From the NCBI RefSeq assembly GCF_019061365.1, contig NZ_JAHPPD010000016.1:1-37522 (forward strand): 37,522 nt of DNA, in the 5' to 3' direction. The notes beneath the pieces are model-generated. The model made no database searches and was not told the DNA's origin. It was given only the letters and a program-made list of their open reading frames with translations. How positions within the stretch are numbered: the first letter of the stretch is position 1; each line of letters starts with the position of its first letter. Shown piece by piece: positions 1-7,767 of this stretch. A program made the translations under genes and the position numbers. Source of the stretch: Lentilactobacillus dabitei (lineage in GTDB: Bacteria; Bacillota; Bacilli; Lactobacillales; Lactobacillaceae).

Positions 1-35
1 ATCACCTCATACTTAATTAATAATTCTATGGTACT

Positions 36-62
36 CAAAAAGACGTCTACGAAGTAGACGTC
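36..62 (-). terminator. Rho-independent terminator, minus strand
   Basis: GACGTCTAC and GTAGACGTC form a perfect 9-bp stem with a 3-base loop. On the minus strand the stem is followed by TTTTT. It lies about 40 bases beyond a second hairpin, so transcripts of the P-type ATPase gene meet two terminators in series. Confidence 0.7.
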
Positions 63-101
63 CAGTTATTTAGTGCTTACGCTAATCCCCACCATTTACG
101 C

Positions 102-143
102 AAAACAAGCAGTGCATCCAAAACCAGATGCACTGCTTGTTTT
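102..143. terminator. Bidirectional terminator hairpin after the P-type ATPase gene
   Basis: Two perfectly complementary 17-base arms (AAAACAAGCAGTGCATC and its reverse complement) flank an 8-base loop. The A/T ends of the stem supply a U-tract on either strand. It sits about 50 bases past the ATPase stop codon. Confidence 0.8.
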
Positions 144-195
144 CACTTAATCCCCGAGATCAGATGATCGAATCCCAGTTTCTTCTTAACGCTCA

Positions 196-3015
196 TTAAT
201 CATATTCAACGACATCATCATTCTGCCCTTCACGCATTCGCCAGATCAATTTTTTGATCCCAGACAGGATAAATGTTGGCAAGGCTGACAGGATAATAAT
301 GCCAACGTAGAGGCCCATTGATAATGAGGCCGTTCCCATCACTTGATTAAAGAACGGAATCAATGTGACCAATACAGACGAGGTTGCGGCAAAACCAACC
401 GCAAGGGTTAACCGGGAGTTGGTAAATGGATTCCGGTCAAACAGCGTCTTCGTACTTCTAGCATCATACACGTGCCAGAGTTGTCCGAATACCAAGGTCA
501 GGAAGGCGATCGTCTGACTTTGGGCAATTGAAAAGCCTTGATTGGCTGCCCAAATGAAGGCGATAAACACGGCACCACCCATTACCCCACCGCGGATCAG
601 CACTCGGCTGAGCATCCCATTGGCCAAAATTGATTGGTTAGTATCTCGGGGTTGTTGTTTCATCACATCGGCCTCTGCCTCATCGTATCCTAACGCAAAT
701 GATGGCAGCGAATCACTAATCATGTTCACCCACAGGACCATCAGTGCGGTCAGCGTTGGGGTCACTTCGGTAATGTGACCAATTGGTGCCGTAATCAAGA
801 AGACTCCCAATAACAGCGAGAGTACTTCAGCCACATTGGTGGTTAATTCATGCCGCATAAAATTCAAAATATTGGCAAAAATGGTTCGCCCAGATTCTAC
901 TGATTTCTCGATGGTTGTAAATTTGTCATCTAATAAAATCAAATCAGCAGCATCTTTAGTCACTTCCGTCCCATTAATCCCCATTGCGATTCCGATATCA
1001 GCGGCTTTCAATGCTGGGGCGTCATTAATCCCGTCGCCGGTCATGGCCACCACCTGTTTGTGCTGCTGAAGCTGTTTGATAATGCGCTGTTTATGGGCTG
1101 GGGTCACTCGGGCATAAACTCGAGTGGTCAAGACAGCTTCGGCGAGTTGGGCATCGTCCATTGTCTCCAGTTCTTTTCCAGTAATCACCCGGGCAGTCTT
1201 TGATTTGATAATCCCTAACTGCTTGGCAATTGCTTTAGCGGTCGCGGCATGGTCACCGGTAATCATCACCACATTCACAGCGGCATCGGTTAATTTCTTA
1301 ACCGATGCTCGCACTTCCTCACGCGGTGGATCAATAATTCCCACTAATCCTAAGAAGCACAGATCACGCTCAAGTTCTTCGCTTGGGGCATTCAATGCTT
1401 GATCTCGGGTGACCTCCCGTTGAGTAAGTGAAATTGTCCGCAGGGCGTTGTTAGCAAACGCCAGCATGGTGTTCTCAATATCAGCTGCAACTTCGCCAAT
1501 GTCGACCACTTGATCATCAAGCATAGCTGAAGCGGTTCGATCTTTAATCACGTCCGGGGCGCCCTTGGTTAAACTATAGTATTTACCATTCTCTTTAATC
1601 ACGACGGTCATCATTTTTCGAGTGCTGTCAAACGGCAGAATTCTGATGATATCAATGTCATGGTTGCCGCGTTCTTCTAACAAGGCATCACGCTTCACGC
1701 CCTGTTTGGCACCCAACACGACTAATGATACATCAGTGGGATTCCCAAATGGCCGCCAGTTCTGTTTATCATCGGGTTTAATTTCTGCTTCATTATTTAA
1801 GACTGCCACTTCCAAAAAGCGCTGGTAGTCCTTGGGGTTAACCGGCTTCCCATCGGTACGGATGATGTCACCAACCGGCGTGTAACCATTTCCCTCAACG
1901 TCATACACTTCGCCATTTGCCCAGAAACGAGTGACAGTCATCTCATTTTTAGTTAACGTTCCCGTCTTATCAGAGGCAATATAGGTCGTTGACCCCAGGG
2001 TTTCTACACTACTCAATGACTTTACCAACCCTTTCTGGTCGGCCATCATTTTGGCCCCAATTGTCAGCACAATTGAAAGGACCACTGGCATGGCATCAGG
2101 GATCGAGGCCACTGCAATGGCAATCGAAGTGGAAGAAATTCCGGCTAAGCTTTCCAGTGACACATTGCCGACTTGCAACAGTTGCTTGACAATATCGTAG
2201 CCGATTGTCAGGAGAATAATCAGCCCGGCAATGATCATCAATTTCTTGCTTAACCTGTGGACTGATTTTTCGATCGGCGTTTTCTGGTCGTCGATATCCT
2301 GCATTAAATTTGAAATTCGACCCAGTTCAGTGTCCATCCCCGTCGCGACCACCACGCCAATTCCGTTTCCGTTAACGACCATTGAGCCGGAATACCCCAT
2401 GTTAGTGCGATCCCCCAGCTCGGTATCTTCGGAAACAGCTTCGGTATCCTTGCTGATGGCATCAGATTCACCAGTCAAATGTGACTCGTTAATCTGCAAT
2501 TCAGCGGTCTTTAGCCACCGTAAGTCGCCGTCAATGAAGTCACCAGATTTCACACTGACGATATCGCCAGGAACCAAATCACTGGCTGCCACCGAAATCC
2601 AGTTGCTGTCCCGAAGAACGTGCATGTGATGCTGGCGCATGTTGGAGAGCGCTTCAAGCGATTTTTGGGCGGAGCGGGTTTGGTGAAAGGTCAGGCCACT
2701 ATTAATCACCACAATTAGCAAAATTGCAACTGCTTCATAAACGGAAGCCATGGCATGCTTGTGGTCACCGGTCACGTTAAAATCGTACATTGCACTGGCA
2801 AGGGCTAATCCCGTCGCAACCAGCAGAATAATAATTAATGGCTCCTTAAAACTTTTCAAGAACATTTTCCAAGCGGGCTCTTTCTTGGCTGACTGAAGCC
2901 GATTGGGTCCATATTCCTGTTGGCGAAGTTGTGCTTTTGGTTCACTCAAGCCAGAAATTCGGCTAGTTTCAAGGGTTTCCAAAACTGACTTTGTGCTTTG
3001 ACTATACCATTTCAT
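196..3015 (-). CDS. P-type cation-transporting ATPase, Ca2+-ATPase (P2A) type
   Basis: A 939-residue integral membrane pump that should export a cation, most likely Ca2+, at the cost of ATP. Visible landmarks are an N-terminal cation-ATPase domain with NRL, the actuator TGES at 181-184, the phosphorylation motif DKTGTLT with Asp349, and the hinge GDGINDAP around Asp661. Hydrophobic helices M1-M4 lie in the first third and M5-M10 after residue 690. Length and order match PMR1/SERCA-like bacterial pumps. M6 has WVNMISDSLP, keeping the Asn and Asp ligands of Ca2+ pumps. M4 reads PDAMP (306-310) where Ca2+ pumps usually have PEGLP, so ion selectivity is not settled. The start is backed by AAGGAGGA 7 bases upstream. 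It is a single-gene unit with terminators downstream. A Na+/K+ or Mn2+ pump is the main alternative. Confidence 0.9.
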   Translation of the reverse strand: MKWYSQSTKSVLETLETSRISGLSEPKAQLRQQEYGPNRLQSAKKEPAWKMFLKSFKEPLIIILLVATGLALASAMYDFNVTGDHKHAMASVYEAVAILLIVVINSGLTFHQTRSAQKSLEALSNMRQHHMHVLRDSNWISVAASDLVPGDIVSVKSGDFIDGDLRWLKTAELQINESHLTGESDAISKDTEAVSEDTELGDRTNMGYSGSMVVNGNGIGVVVATGMDTELGRISNLMQDIDDQKTPIEKSVHRLSKKLMIIAGLIILLTIGYDIVKQLLQVGNVSLESLAGISSTSIAIAVASIPDAMPVVLSIVLTIGAKMMADQKGLVKSLSSVETLGSTTYIASDKTGTLTKNEMTVTRFWANGEVYDVEGNGYTPVGDIIRTDGKPVNPKDYQRFLEVAVLNNEAEIKPDDKQNWRPFGNPTDVSLVVLGAKQGVKRDALLEERGNHDIDIIRILPFDSTRKMMTVVIKENGKYYSLTKGAPDVIKDRTASAMLDDQVVDIGEVAADIENTMLAFANNALRTISLTQREVTRDQALNAPSEELERDLCFLGLVGIIDPPREEVRASVKKLTDAAVNVVMITGDHAATAKAIAKQLGIIKSKTARVITGKELETMDDAQLAEAVLTTRVYARVTPAHKQRIIKQLQQHKQVVAMTGDGINDAPALKAADIGIAMGINGTEVTKDAADLILLDDKFTTIEKSVESGRTIFANILNFMRHELTTNVAEVLSLLLGVFLITAPIGHITEVTPTLTALMVLWVNMISDSLPSFALGYDEAEADVMKQQPRDTNQSILANGMLSRVLIRGGVMGGAVFIAFIWAANQGFSIAQSQTIAFLTLVFGQLWHVYDARSTKTLFDRNPFTNSRLTLAVGFAATSSVLVTLIPFFNQVMGTASLSMGLYVGIIILSALPTFILSGIKKLIWRMREGQNDDVVEYD

Positions 3016-3056
3016 CGGGTTCCTCCTTATAGGTGGGAATCTGTTTCGTCTAAAAA

Positions 3057-3073
3057 ATACTTATAATAAGTAT
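3057..3073. promoter_or_regulatory. Perfect inverted repeat in the ATPase promoter region
   Basis: ATACTTA-TAA-TAAGTAT is a perfect 7-bp inverted repeat about 45 bases upstream of the ATPase start. It overlaps TATACT/TATAAG sequences that could serve as the -10 region. Its position suggests an operator; no matching regulator was identified. Confidence 0.4.
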
Positions 3074-3144
3074 AACAAAGTCAAGCTGCTCACTTGTGAA
3101 AGTTTAGAGAATATTTGAGAAAAGTTTGAAGAATTTTAAAGTGT

Positions 3145-3252
3145 GCGCAGCAAAGCGGTTAGAAACCGGAGCCTAAGTGTCTTCAATCATAAATCCTGGT
3201 TTTGGATTTTTGGTTGAAGAGGCTTAGGTGCAGGTTTCTGCTTTGCGGAGCA
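3145..3252 (+). repeat. Modular palindromic repeat, copy A
   Basis: Nested arms read, from outside in: GCAAAGC/GCTTTGC, GAAACC/GGTTTC, CCTAAG/CTTAGG, CTTCAA/TTGAAG, AAATCC/GGATTT. The apical loop is TGGTTTT-like. The joints between stems are GGTTA, GGAG and TGCA, the same as in the other copies. It lies between the 5' end of the ATPase gene and the 3' end of the DedA gene, antisense to both. Confidence 0.8.
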
Positions 3253-3268
3253 TGATTCTACTATGTGA

Positions 3269-3306
3269 CATAAGTGCTTATGTGCAGGTTATTGCTTTGC
3301 GGAGCA
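3269..3306 (+). repeat. Truncated copy of the modular palindromic repeat
   Basis: CATAAG-TG-CTTATG is followed by TGCAGG, TTATTGCTTTGC and GGAGCA, which is the right half of the repeat found just upstream. The two inner stems and the left outer arms are missing. It looks like a deletion derivative of a full copy. Confidence 0.6.
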
Positions 3307-3418
3307 CTACTAATCTATCCAACAAGAAACCGCATAACTACAAGTTCCTCCTTTGCACCACAGTCCTAATTTACATAGAAAAGAAACTTCTGCCTTAGAA
3401 TGCCCTGCATCACGCAAC

Positions 3419-3452
3419 AAAAAAGGCCCCCAGGCAATCGCCCACAGGTCCA
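3419..3452 (-). terminator. Terminator of the DedA gene
   Basis: Read on the minus strand, GGACCTGTGGGC, a GATT loop and GCCTGGGGGCCT form a 12-step stem with two mismatches and several G-U pairs. TTTTTTG follows. It begins just after the DedA stop codon. Confidence 0.7.
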
Positions 3453-3455
3453 AAT

Positions 3456-4076
3456 TCACTGTTCATCCCTATTTTTCGTTGAAAATTTATAATAAACGTA
3501 GCAAGCTACAATGACCACCACGACGACCAGAATCACCATCAACCATTGATCTAGTTGCCCAAGCATCTGTTCCCAAGCTTGCCCAGCAAAGTGACCAACG
3601 AGGATTAGCACCGTATTCCAAAGCAATGTCCCAATAATGGTTAAACCACTGAACTTGCCAAACGAATAGCCAGTCATCCCTGCCGGAATTGAAATCAAGC
3701 TCCGGACGACTGGAATGCATCGACCGATTAAAATAGCAACAGCCCCATGCTTGTTGAAATAATGACCGGCTTTCGCAATGTCTGCGGGCTTCAACCGTAA
3801 AATTTTGCCGATTTTCCCAGATACCAGCCGCTCCAGCTGTTCAACACTCAATAATCGGCCAACCCCATATAGGGCGACTGCCCCAAGGTAAGCCCCAGCA
3901 GTTGCTGCCAAAATCGACCCCAAAATGGTCAGCTTACTTGAGATCGTTAAATAACCAGTGAACACCAACACCACTTCAGAAGGGATCGGCGGAAAAATAT
4001 TTTCGAAGGCAATTAGGAACGCAATTCCCCAATAGCCATATTGATTAATTAATTCAGTAATCGTACTCTCGCTCAA
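3456..4076 (-). CDS. DedA/SNARE-associated (VTT domain) membrane protein
   Basis: A 206-residue polytopic membrane protein. The family is linked to membrane homeostasis and to undecaprenyl-phosphate or lipid flipping. Family marks are ENIFPPIPSE near the N terminus and the later stretch GRCIPVVRSLISIPAG, matching the F/R-x3-R-x2-P-x2-G signature. There are four or five hydrophobic segments, and the C terminus is a long helix followed by a short basic tail. The start is a TTG preceded by GAGG; no ATG fits. An extended -10 element lies upstream, divergent from the promoter of the neighbouring aldo/keto reductase gene. It is a single-gene unit closed by a terminator. The exact substrate is unknown. 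Confidence 0.88.
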   Translation of the reverse strand: MSESTITELINQYGYWGIAFLIAFENIFPPIPSEVVLVFTGYLTISSKLTILGSILAATAGAYLGAVALYGVGRLLSVEQLERLVSGKIGKILRLKPADIAKAGHYFNKHGAVAILIGRCIPVVRSLISIPAGMTGYSFGKFSGLTIIGTLLWNTVLILVGHFAGQAWEQMLGQLDQWLMVILVVVVVIVACYVYYKFSTKNRDEQ

Positions 4077-4108
4077 TTAATTTCCTCGCTTCTCATTTTA
4101 GTAAGGCG

Positions 4109-4117
4109 ATTATACCA
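4109..4117 (-). promoter_or_regulatory. Extended -10 promoter element for the DedA gene
   Basis: The minus strand reads TGGTATAAT, a perfect -10 hexamer with the extended TGn motif. It lies about 33 bases upstream of the TTG start. No good -35 hexamer is present at 17 bases, as is usual for extended -10 promoters. Confidence 0.6.
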
Positions 4118-4136
4118 TATTCAAACTTTTCAATCT

Positions 4137-4165
4137 TTGGCATGTTGATTTTAATGGCTTATAAT
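4137..4165 (+). promoter_or_regulatory. Sigma-A promoter of the aldo/keto reductase gene
   Basis: TTGGCA, a 17-base spacer and a perfect TATAAT sit 29 bases upstream of the start codon. Spacing and hexamers are close to the housekeeping consensus. Confidence 0.8.
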
Positions 4166-4193
4166 TGAAGGTAATTAATGAAGGAGGATGGAA

Positions 4194-5147
4194 ATGAAGA
4201 CATTAAAAATTGGTAACACCAACTTCGAAGCATCTGCAGTTGCGTTAGGAATCATGCGGATGGCTGGCATGGATACAAATGCCGCCGCAAAAACGCTGCA
4301 AACTGCTGTGGATACTGGGATTAACTACATTGATTCAGCCGACATCTATGGTGAAGGCGGTTCAGAAAAGAAGTTTAAGGAAGCCTTAAAAGCTTCTGGC
4401 ATTTCTCGGGATAAACTATTTATCCAGTCAAAGGGTGGAATCGTCCTTGATCCCAGCCGCAGCCACGATGGCTTAGTATTCGGGGCTCGCTATGACTTTT
4501 CAAAGCAACACTTAATCGAAGCGGTTGATGGGATTCTGGAACGAATGGGCGTCGATTACCTGGATTCATTCTTGCTCCACCGACCAGATCCATTGATGGA
4601 AGAAGATGAAGTTGCGGACGCCTTTGATACTCTTCAGCGTGAAGGTAAAGTTCGTCACTTTGGGGTTTCCAACTTTGATCCTGAACAAGTCGAAATGGTT
4701 CAATCATGGGTTAACCAACGACTAATCATTAACCAACTGCAATTTAACGTGGTTCATTCCGGCATGATCAAGGCTGGCCTCCATGTTAACAAGGCCGGTG
4801 ATGATAGTAATGATCATAACGATCAAATCATCGAATATTCACGCCGCAAACACATGACTATCCAAGCTTGGTCACCATTTAATTATGGCTTGTTTGATGG
4901 TATGTATATCAATGATCCTAAGTATGGCAAACTAAACGATAAGTTGGCTGAATTAGCTGACAAGTATGGCGTTTCAAAGAATGCCATCGCGGTAGCCTGG
5001 ATTCTCCGTCATCCGGCTCACATTCAAGTATTGTTAGGCACAATGAATCCTGACCATATCAAGGATAGTGCTGCTGGTGCTGATGTCGAATTGACGAAGC
5101 AGGAGTGGTACGATTTGTACTTTGCTGCGGGTAATGACTTGCCTTAA
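4194..5147 (+). CDS. Aldo/keto reductase, YdhF-like
   Basis: A cytosolic NAD(P)H-dependent oxidoreductase of the AKR superfamily, about 317 residues, the usual size for a single TIM barrel. The catalytic tetrad is recognisable: Asp47 in INYIDSADIYG, Tyr52, Lys80 in IQSKGG, and the His of DSFLLHRPDP. GKVRHFGVSNF is the typical AKR strand-loop. Overall resemblance is to Escherichia coli YdhF. I start the gene at the second ATG because GGAGG abuts the first ATG (4188) but stands 6 bases from the second. It is monocistronic: a good promoter lies upstream, and a palindromic repeat with a terminator element lies downstream. The physiological substrate cannot be read from the sequence. Confidence 0.9.
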   Translation: MKTLKIGNTNFEASAVALGIMRMAGMDTNAAAKTLQTAVDTGINYIDSADIYGEGGSEKKFKEALKASGISRDKLFIQSKGGIVLDPSRSHDGLVFGARYDFSKQHLIEAVDGILERMGVDYLDSFLLHRPDPLMEEDEVADAFDTLQREGKVRHFGVSNFDPEQVEMVQSWVNQRLIINQLQFNVVHSGMIKAGLHVNKAGDDSNDHNDQIIEYSRRKHMTIQAWSPFNYGLFDGMYINDPKYGKLNDKLAELADKYGVSKNAIAVAWILRHPAHIQVLLGTMNPDHIKDSAAGADVELTKQEWYDLYFAAGNDLP

Positions 5148-5152
5148 AAAGA

Positions 5153-5267
5153 AGTGAGCGACGAGCAACGGTTTGACGCGGTTATCTAAGGGTCCGCCAA
5201 CTGAAATCCCGGTTTTGGATTTTGGTTGGCGGATTCTTAGATGTTAGCGTCAGTTGCGTCGGAGCGG
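5153..5267 (+). repeat. Modular palindromic repeat, copy B
   Basis: Starts AGTGAGCG six bases after the reductase stop codon, in the sense orientation. Arms are GCAAC/GTTGC, TGACGC/GCGTCA, ATCTAAG/CTTAGAT, CCGCCAAC/GTTGGCGG and AATCC/GGATT, with apical CGGTTTT. Every stem differs from copy A yet remains paired. It is the most diverged of the seven full copies, its GGAG/TGCA joint being replaced by GGTT/GTTA. Confidence 0.72.
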
Positions 5268-5407
5268 TCCTCAACAAGAATATGGAATCGAAGGCTCCAA
5301 CCATTGACCCCGGAACATAACTCAAAACAGCCACTGATAAACGGCTTTGTTTGTCAGTGGCTGTTTTGTGTTATGTGGTAGGGGGCGAACGGTCCTCAAC
5401 AAGAATA
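5265..5407. repeat. 18-base direct repeats flanking a terminator element
   Basis: CGGTCCTCAACAAGAATA occurs at 5265-5282 and again at 5390-5407. Each is followed by a version of CCA(A)TTGACCC. The pair brackets the hairpin element at 5304-5385 and may reflect its insertion or a local duplication. Confidence 0.7.
5304..5385 (-). terminator. Terminator hairpin of the conserved-flank family, copy 1
   Basis: AAAACAGCCACTGA and TCAGTGGCTGTTTT form a perfect 14-bp stem; ACATAA/TTATGT and CCCC/GGGG extend it outside. Read on the minus strand the flanks are CCCCTACCACATAA and TTATGTTCCGGGGTCAA, shared with the copies at 28.6 and 34.2 kb. T-rich stem ends let it terminate on both strands; here it follows the reductase gene. 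Confidence 0.7.
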
Positions 5408-5878
5408 CAACCAATTGACCCTGGAGCAATAATTGATCGTGGTTTAAGTTAGGAAGAAATAATTAAATATTAGAGTATGCCTTAAGATCCTTTAAACAGT
5501 CTACATTAAAAATTTGTTTTTAGTGTACTGTGCACATTTTCCTTGTCAGGAAATAAAGCGACTTGATTTATTTCAAATGATCAATTTAATTCATTTAACA
5601 TATGTTTCTTGTTACTATCATTACTAGGAATTACTAATCTGATTGGTTACTTACTCTTAATTATACAGAACCACTTTTGGATTAATCACATCGTGAATGT
5701 TTTGCAAACTAAACATTTTACCATCACGGGATTCAACAAGAAAAGCCACTTTGAGCACACAAGCGTTCATTAATAAATGATTGCTCAACAAAGAAATGAT
5801 GAATTAGGTTTCTAAAGTTAATTAGATCAGCGCATTCACACAGTATCAAAAAAGCCGCGTTTTACAACAATAAATTTC
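5408..5878. other. AT-rich gene-free stretch
   Basis: About 470 bases without a convincing reading frame, tRNA or repeat. A-rich sequence and scattered short inverted repeats only. It separates the reductase unit from the GyrI-like gene, which ends here. Confidence 0.5.
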
Positions 5879-6334
5879 CTATTCTACTGGGATTAATATT
5901 TCACAGTATCCCATCTTTACTAATTTTTGCTGATACCGTTCAATAATTGGTTTATTGATAGTGCTAAGCCTTTCCTCGCAGATAATCCGTTCCATCTTTT
6001 GATAGAATTCGTTAATTGCTGTTTCAATGTGCGCTATTTGGAAAACAGCATAGTTCCCGGCTGTTAATACTCTTTGTTTGATTCGGTCATTTTTAAAATG
6101 TCCCCTATCGGTAATTAGACAAGTATCATATCTACAGTTAACACTAGAAACATTTTGTGGATTATCCAGAGCTATGCCAAGTATAGTCGATTCTTGAAAT
6201 AGTCGTTCTGATTTAATCCATTGTTTAAATGAATCCATTAACTTTCTATTTTCAACACCATAAGCCCCTATTCGTCTAAAATAAACGACTTTCGTTTCTG
6301 TCATATGTTCAATATTCACTTTTACACACTCCAT
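5879..6334 (-). CDS. GyrI-like small-molecule-binding domain protein
   Basis: Roughly 151 residues resembling the GyrI/SbmC-like fold found as effector domains behind AraC or MerR DNA-binding regions and as stand-alone proteins. The recognisable stretch is VVYFRRIGAYG, the usual R-x-G-x-Y-G start of the domain, followed by a helix (SFKQWIKSERL) and a second half with the YDTCLI strand and a FQIAH strand. No helix-turn-helix is visible, so this is a stand-alone domain or the leftover of a regulator. The start is uncertain: an in-frame TTG at 6418 would add 28 residues that do not resemble the domain, and the ATG at 6334 has no clear ribosome site. The gene is more AT-rich than its neighbours. 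Confidence 0.6.
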   Translation of the reverse strand: MECVKVNIEHMTETKVVYFRRIGAYGVENRKLMDSFKQWIKSERLFQESTILGIALDNPQNVSSVNCRYDTCLITDRGHFKNDRIKQRVLTAGNYAVFQIAHIETAINEFYQKMERIICEERLSTINKPIIERYQQKLVKMGYCEILIPVE

Positions 6335-6418
6335 TGTTGTACTTGGACGTCCTGTGCTAATAGCATAACCCCAGTTAAAATGAAATACACTACCAAGTTT
6401 AAAATAATTTATTGACAA

Positions 6419-6788
6419 TCATATTTCCCGTTTAATAGATCAAGTAAGGAAATTAAAGCGGCGGTTATTTCCGATCAAAAGTGGTGCTTTTAGTGTTAAA
6501 TCTGTAAATCCTATAATTCTCAGCAATCTATATAGCTAATTCAAAGTTCAAGTGCCCCCATTTTAAATTTCAATCAATTAGCTTTGCTATTTGATTGAAA
6601 TTGCATCGAAGTATTTTTTTATCGCAGTATAAAACTAAATATTTTAATTTATTGGATCTCGAGCATAACTCAAAACAGCCACCAGAACTTTAAACTGTTC
6701 ATAAGTGGCTGGTTTGCATTACATGACTGGTTTTCAAATCATTTGTAATTCTTACACATAGCTAGGACAATAGTTTGAGAACTCCCTC
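6419..6788. other. Gene-free stretch with one terminator-like hairpin
   Basis: AT-rich and without a credible frame. It contains CAATCAA-type short inverted repeats around 6570-6600 and the hairpin listed separately at 6663-6717. No sign of an AraC-type helix-turn-helix was found on the minus strand upstream of the GyrI-like gene. Confidence 0.5.
6663..6717 (-). terminator. Terminator hairpin related to the conserved-flank family, degenerate copy
   Basis: The string CATAACTCAAAACAGCCAC is identical to that in the copy at 5.3 kb. AAACAGCCAC and GTGGCTGGTTT pair across a 20-base loop. It lies about 70 bases past the stop codon of the small membrane-protein gene, so it can end that transcript. 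Confidence 0.6.
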
Positions 6789-7154
6789 TCAAATTCCGAC
6801 GAACTTTAGCAGATAAAAGTTAAAAGCCGCCCAAATAACTGAGATAATCAAAATCACAAGAATGACGATACCAGCAATCCATAACCCAGAATGCTTCTCG
6901 GTTGTCCGTTCCCGATCCGGATTATAAGCAGGATTCAAGTTTTCCGCCAATGGATATTTGCGCGATAACCGTGGTTCCATCCACGTCGTCTGAAATACTT
7001 TAATTGCTCCTAACCCAATTGGCCACAAAATTAGCCAACTGATGCCAGCAATCTCTAATATCCTATCACTATCCGTTAATGACACTAGGCTAATCAAGAT
7101 CAACATTAATACTACAAATCCAATAATCAGGCACAAGCGATAAAATTGATGCAT
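6789..7154 (-). CDS. Small membrane protein paired with an XRE regulator
   Basis: 121 residues with three hydrophobic segments (about 5-28, 34-52 and 92-118) and a polar central stretch containing NPAYNPDRERTTEKH. That stretch resembles FNPNRGELSAADERE in the membrane protein at 11.7 kb, which is also next to an XRE gene. The start codon overlaps the regulator's stop (TAATG), which implies translational coupling. Function unknown; a sensor or anti-regulator role for the upstream repressor is only a guess. Confidence 0.75.
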   Translation of the reverse strand: MHQFYRLCLIIGFVVLMLILISLVSLTDSDRILEIAGISWLILWPIGLGAIKVFQTTWMEPRLSRKYPLAENLNPAYNPDRERTTEKHSGLWIAGIVILVILIISVIWAAFNFYLLKFVGI

Positions 7155-7420
7155 TACCAGCCATGTGTGGGTTTGGTCAGCCTTCTGTTTGTCAAATATC
7201 TTAATTGTTCACCCTTATCCGAGTCTGATATCGTTTCAAATAAATCACCAATTTGAACACCCAATGCATTAGCAACCAAACGTAACGTTTCTAAACTGGC
7301 ATCTTCCCCAGCTTCTAGGCGTTGAATTGTTCTGGGATTAACCTGGCTCACTTCTGCTAAATGTTCTTGAGTCCAACCATGCTGTTTTCGTAAATATGCA
7401 ATTTTGTTATTAGTCATCAT
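7154..7420 (-). CDS. XRE-family transcriptional regulator
   Basis: 88 residues holding one HTH_3 domain from residue 6 to 62: IAYLRKQHGWTQEHLAEVSQ followed by VNPRTIQRLEAGEDASLETL, the standard five-helix Cro/CI pattern. It is probably the repressor of its own two-gene unit, since a perfect inverted repeat lies about 70 bases upstream. Either of two adjacent ATGs may start it. A strong AAGGAGGA lies about 45 bases upstream with no start codon at the right distance, so the ribosome site actually used is unclear. Confidence 0.82.
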   Translation of the reverse strand: MMTNNKIAYLRKQHGWTQEHLAEVSQVNPRTIQRLEAGEDASLETLRLVANALGVQIGDLFETISDSDKGEQLRYLTNRRLTKPTHGW

Positions 7421-7486
7421 TTTGATTTCAGAATGGTTTTTCGGCTAGCTCGATCTACCGTTCTGTTCCTCCTTACTATTGGTTTT

Positions 7487-7502
7487 GAATCATTCATGAT
7501 TC
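7487..7502. promoter_or_regulatory. Operator-like inverted repeat upstream of the XRE gene
   Basis: GAATCATTCATGATTC is a perfect 7-bp inverted repeat with a 2-base centre. On the minus strand it lies just downstream of TGGTATGAT (an extended -10 candidate) and upstream of the XRE start, a typical place for autorepression. Confidence 0.5.
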
Positions 7503-7701
7503 ACTTAAACCATAGTGTACTTGGTAAAATCATACCACGACAGCGTCACGACAATAACCCGACAGTTGGCAACTCAAGATGAGGACAGCTAAATCCACTC
7601 AAACGTTAGAGGTTCGCGAACCATTTTAACGATGGTTATTTTGATTTATTATGAGTGCAGTTTCCGCGATTTAACCTTTGATCAACGACTTCGTATAACT
7701 T

Positions 7702-7756
7702 AATAAGGCCATCCGATTGAAATTCTGAGAATGAATTCCGATCAGATGGCCTTATT
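7702..7756 (-). terminator. Terminator of the PnuC/glycosidase unit
   Basis: AATAAGGCCATC and GATGGCCTTATT form a perfect 12-bp stem, with GAATT-rich inner pairing. It starts 12 bases past the glycosidase stop. The U-tract is short. Confidence 0.65.
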
Positions 7757-7767
7757 AATTAATCACT

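Larger units (their letters stand above)
7421..7767. other. Intergenic region with palindromes
   Basis: Holds the operator-like repeat at 7487, an unassigned AAGGAGGA on the minus strand at about 7465, the perfect palindrome GGTTCGCGAACC (7611-7622), AACCAT/ATGGTT just after it, and the terminator at 7702. No gene seen. Confidence 0.5.

Noticed and set aside
4081-4136. tRNA or small RNA in the dedA/reductase divergent region
   Set aside because: The stretch is fully accounted for by two divergent promoters and contains no cloverleaf or T-loop sequence. No tRNA or rRNA was seen anywhere in the window.
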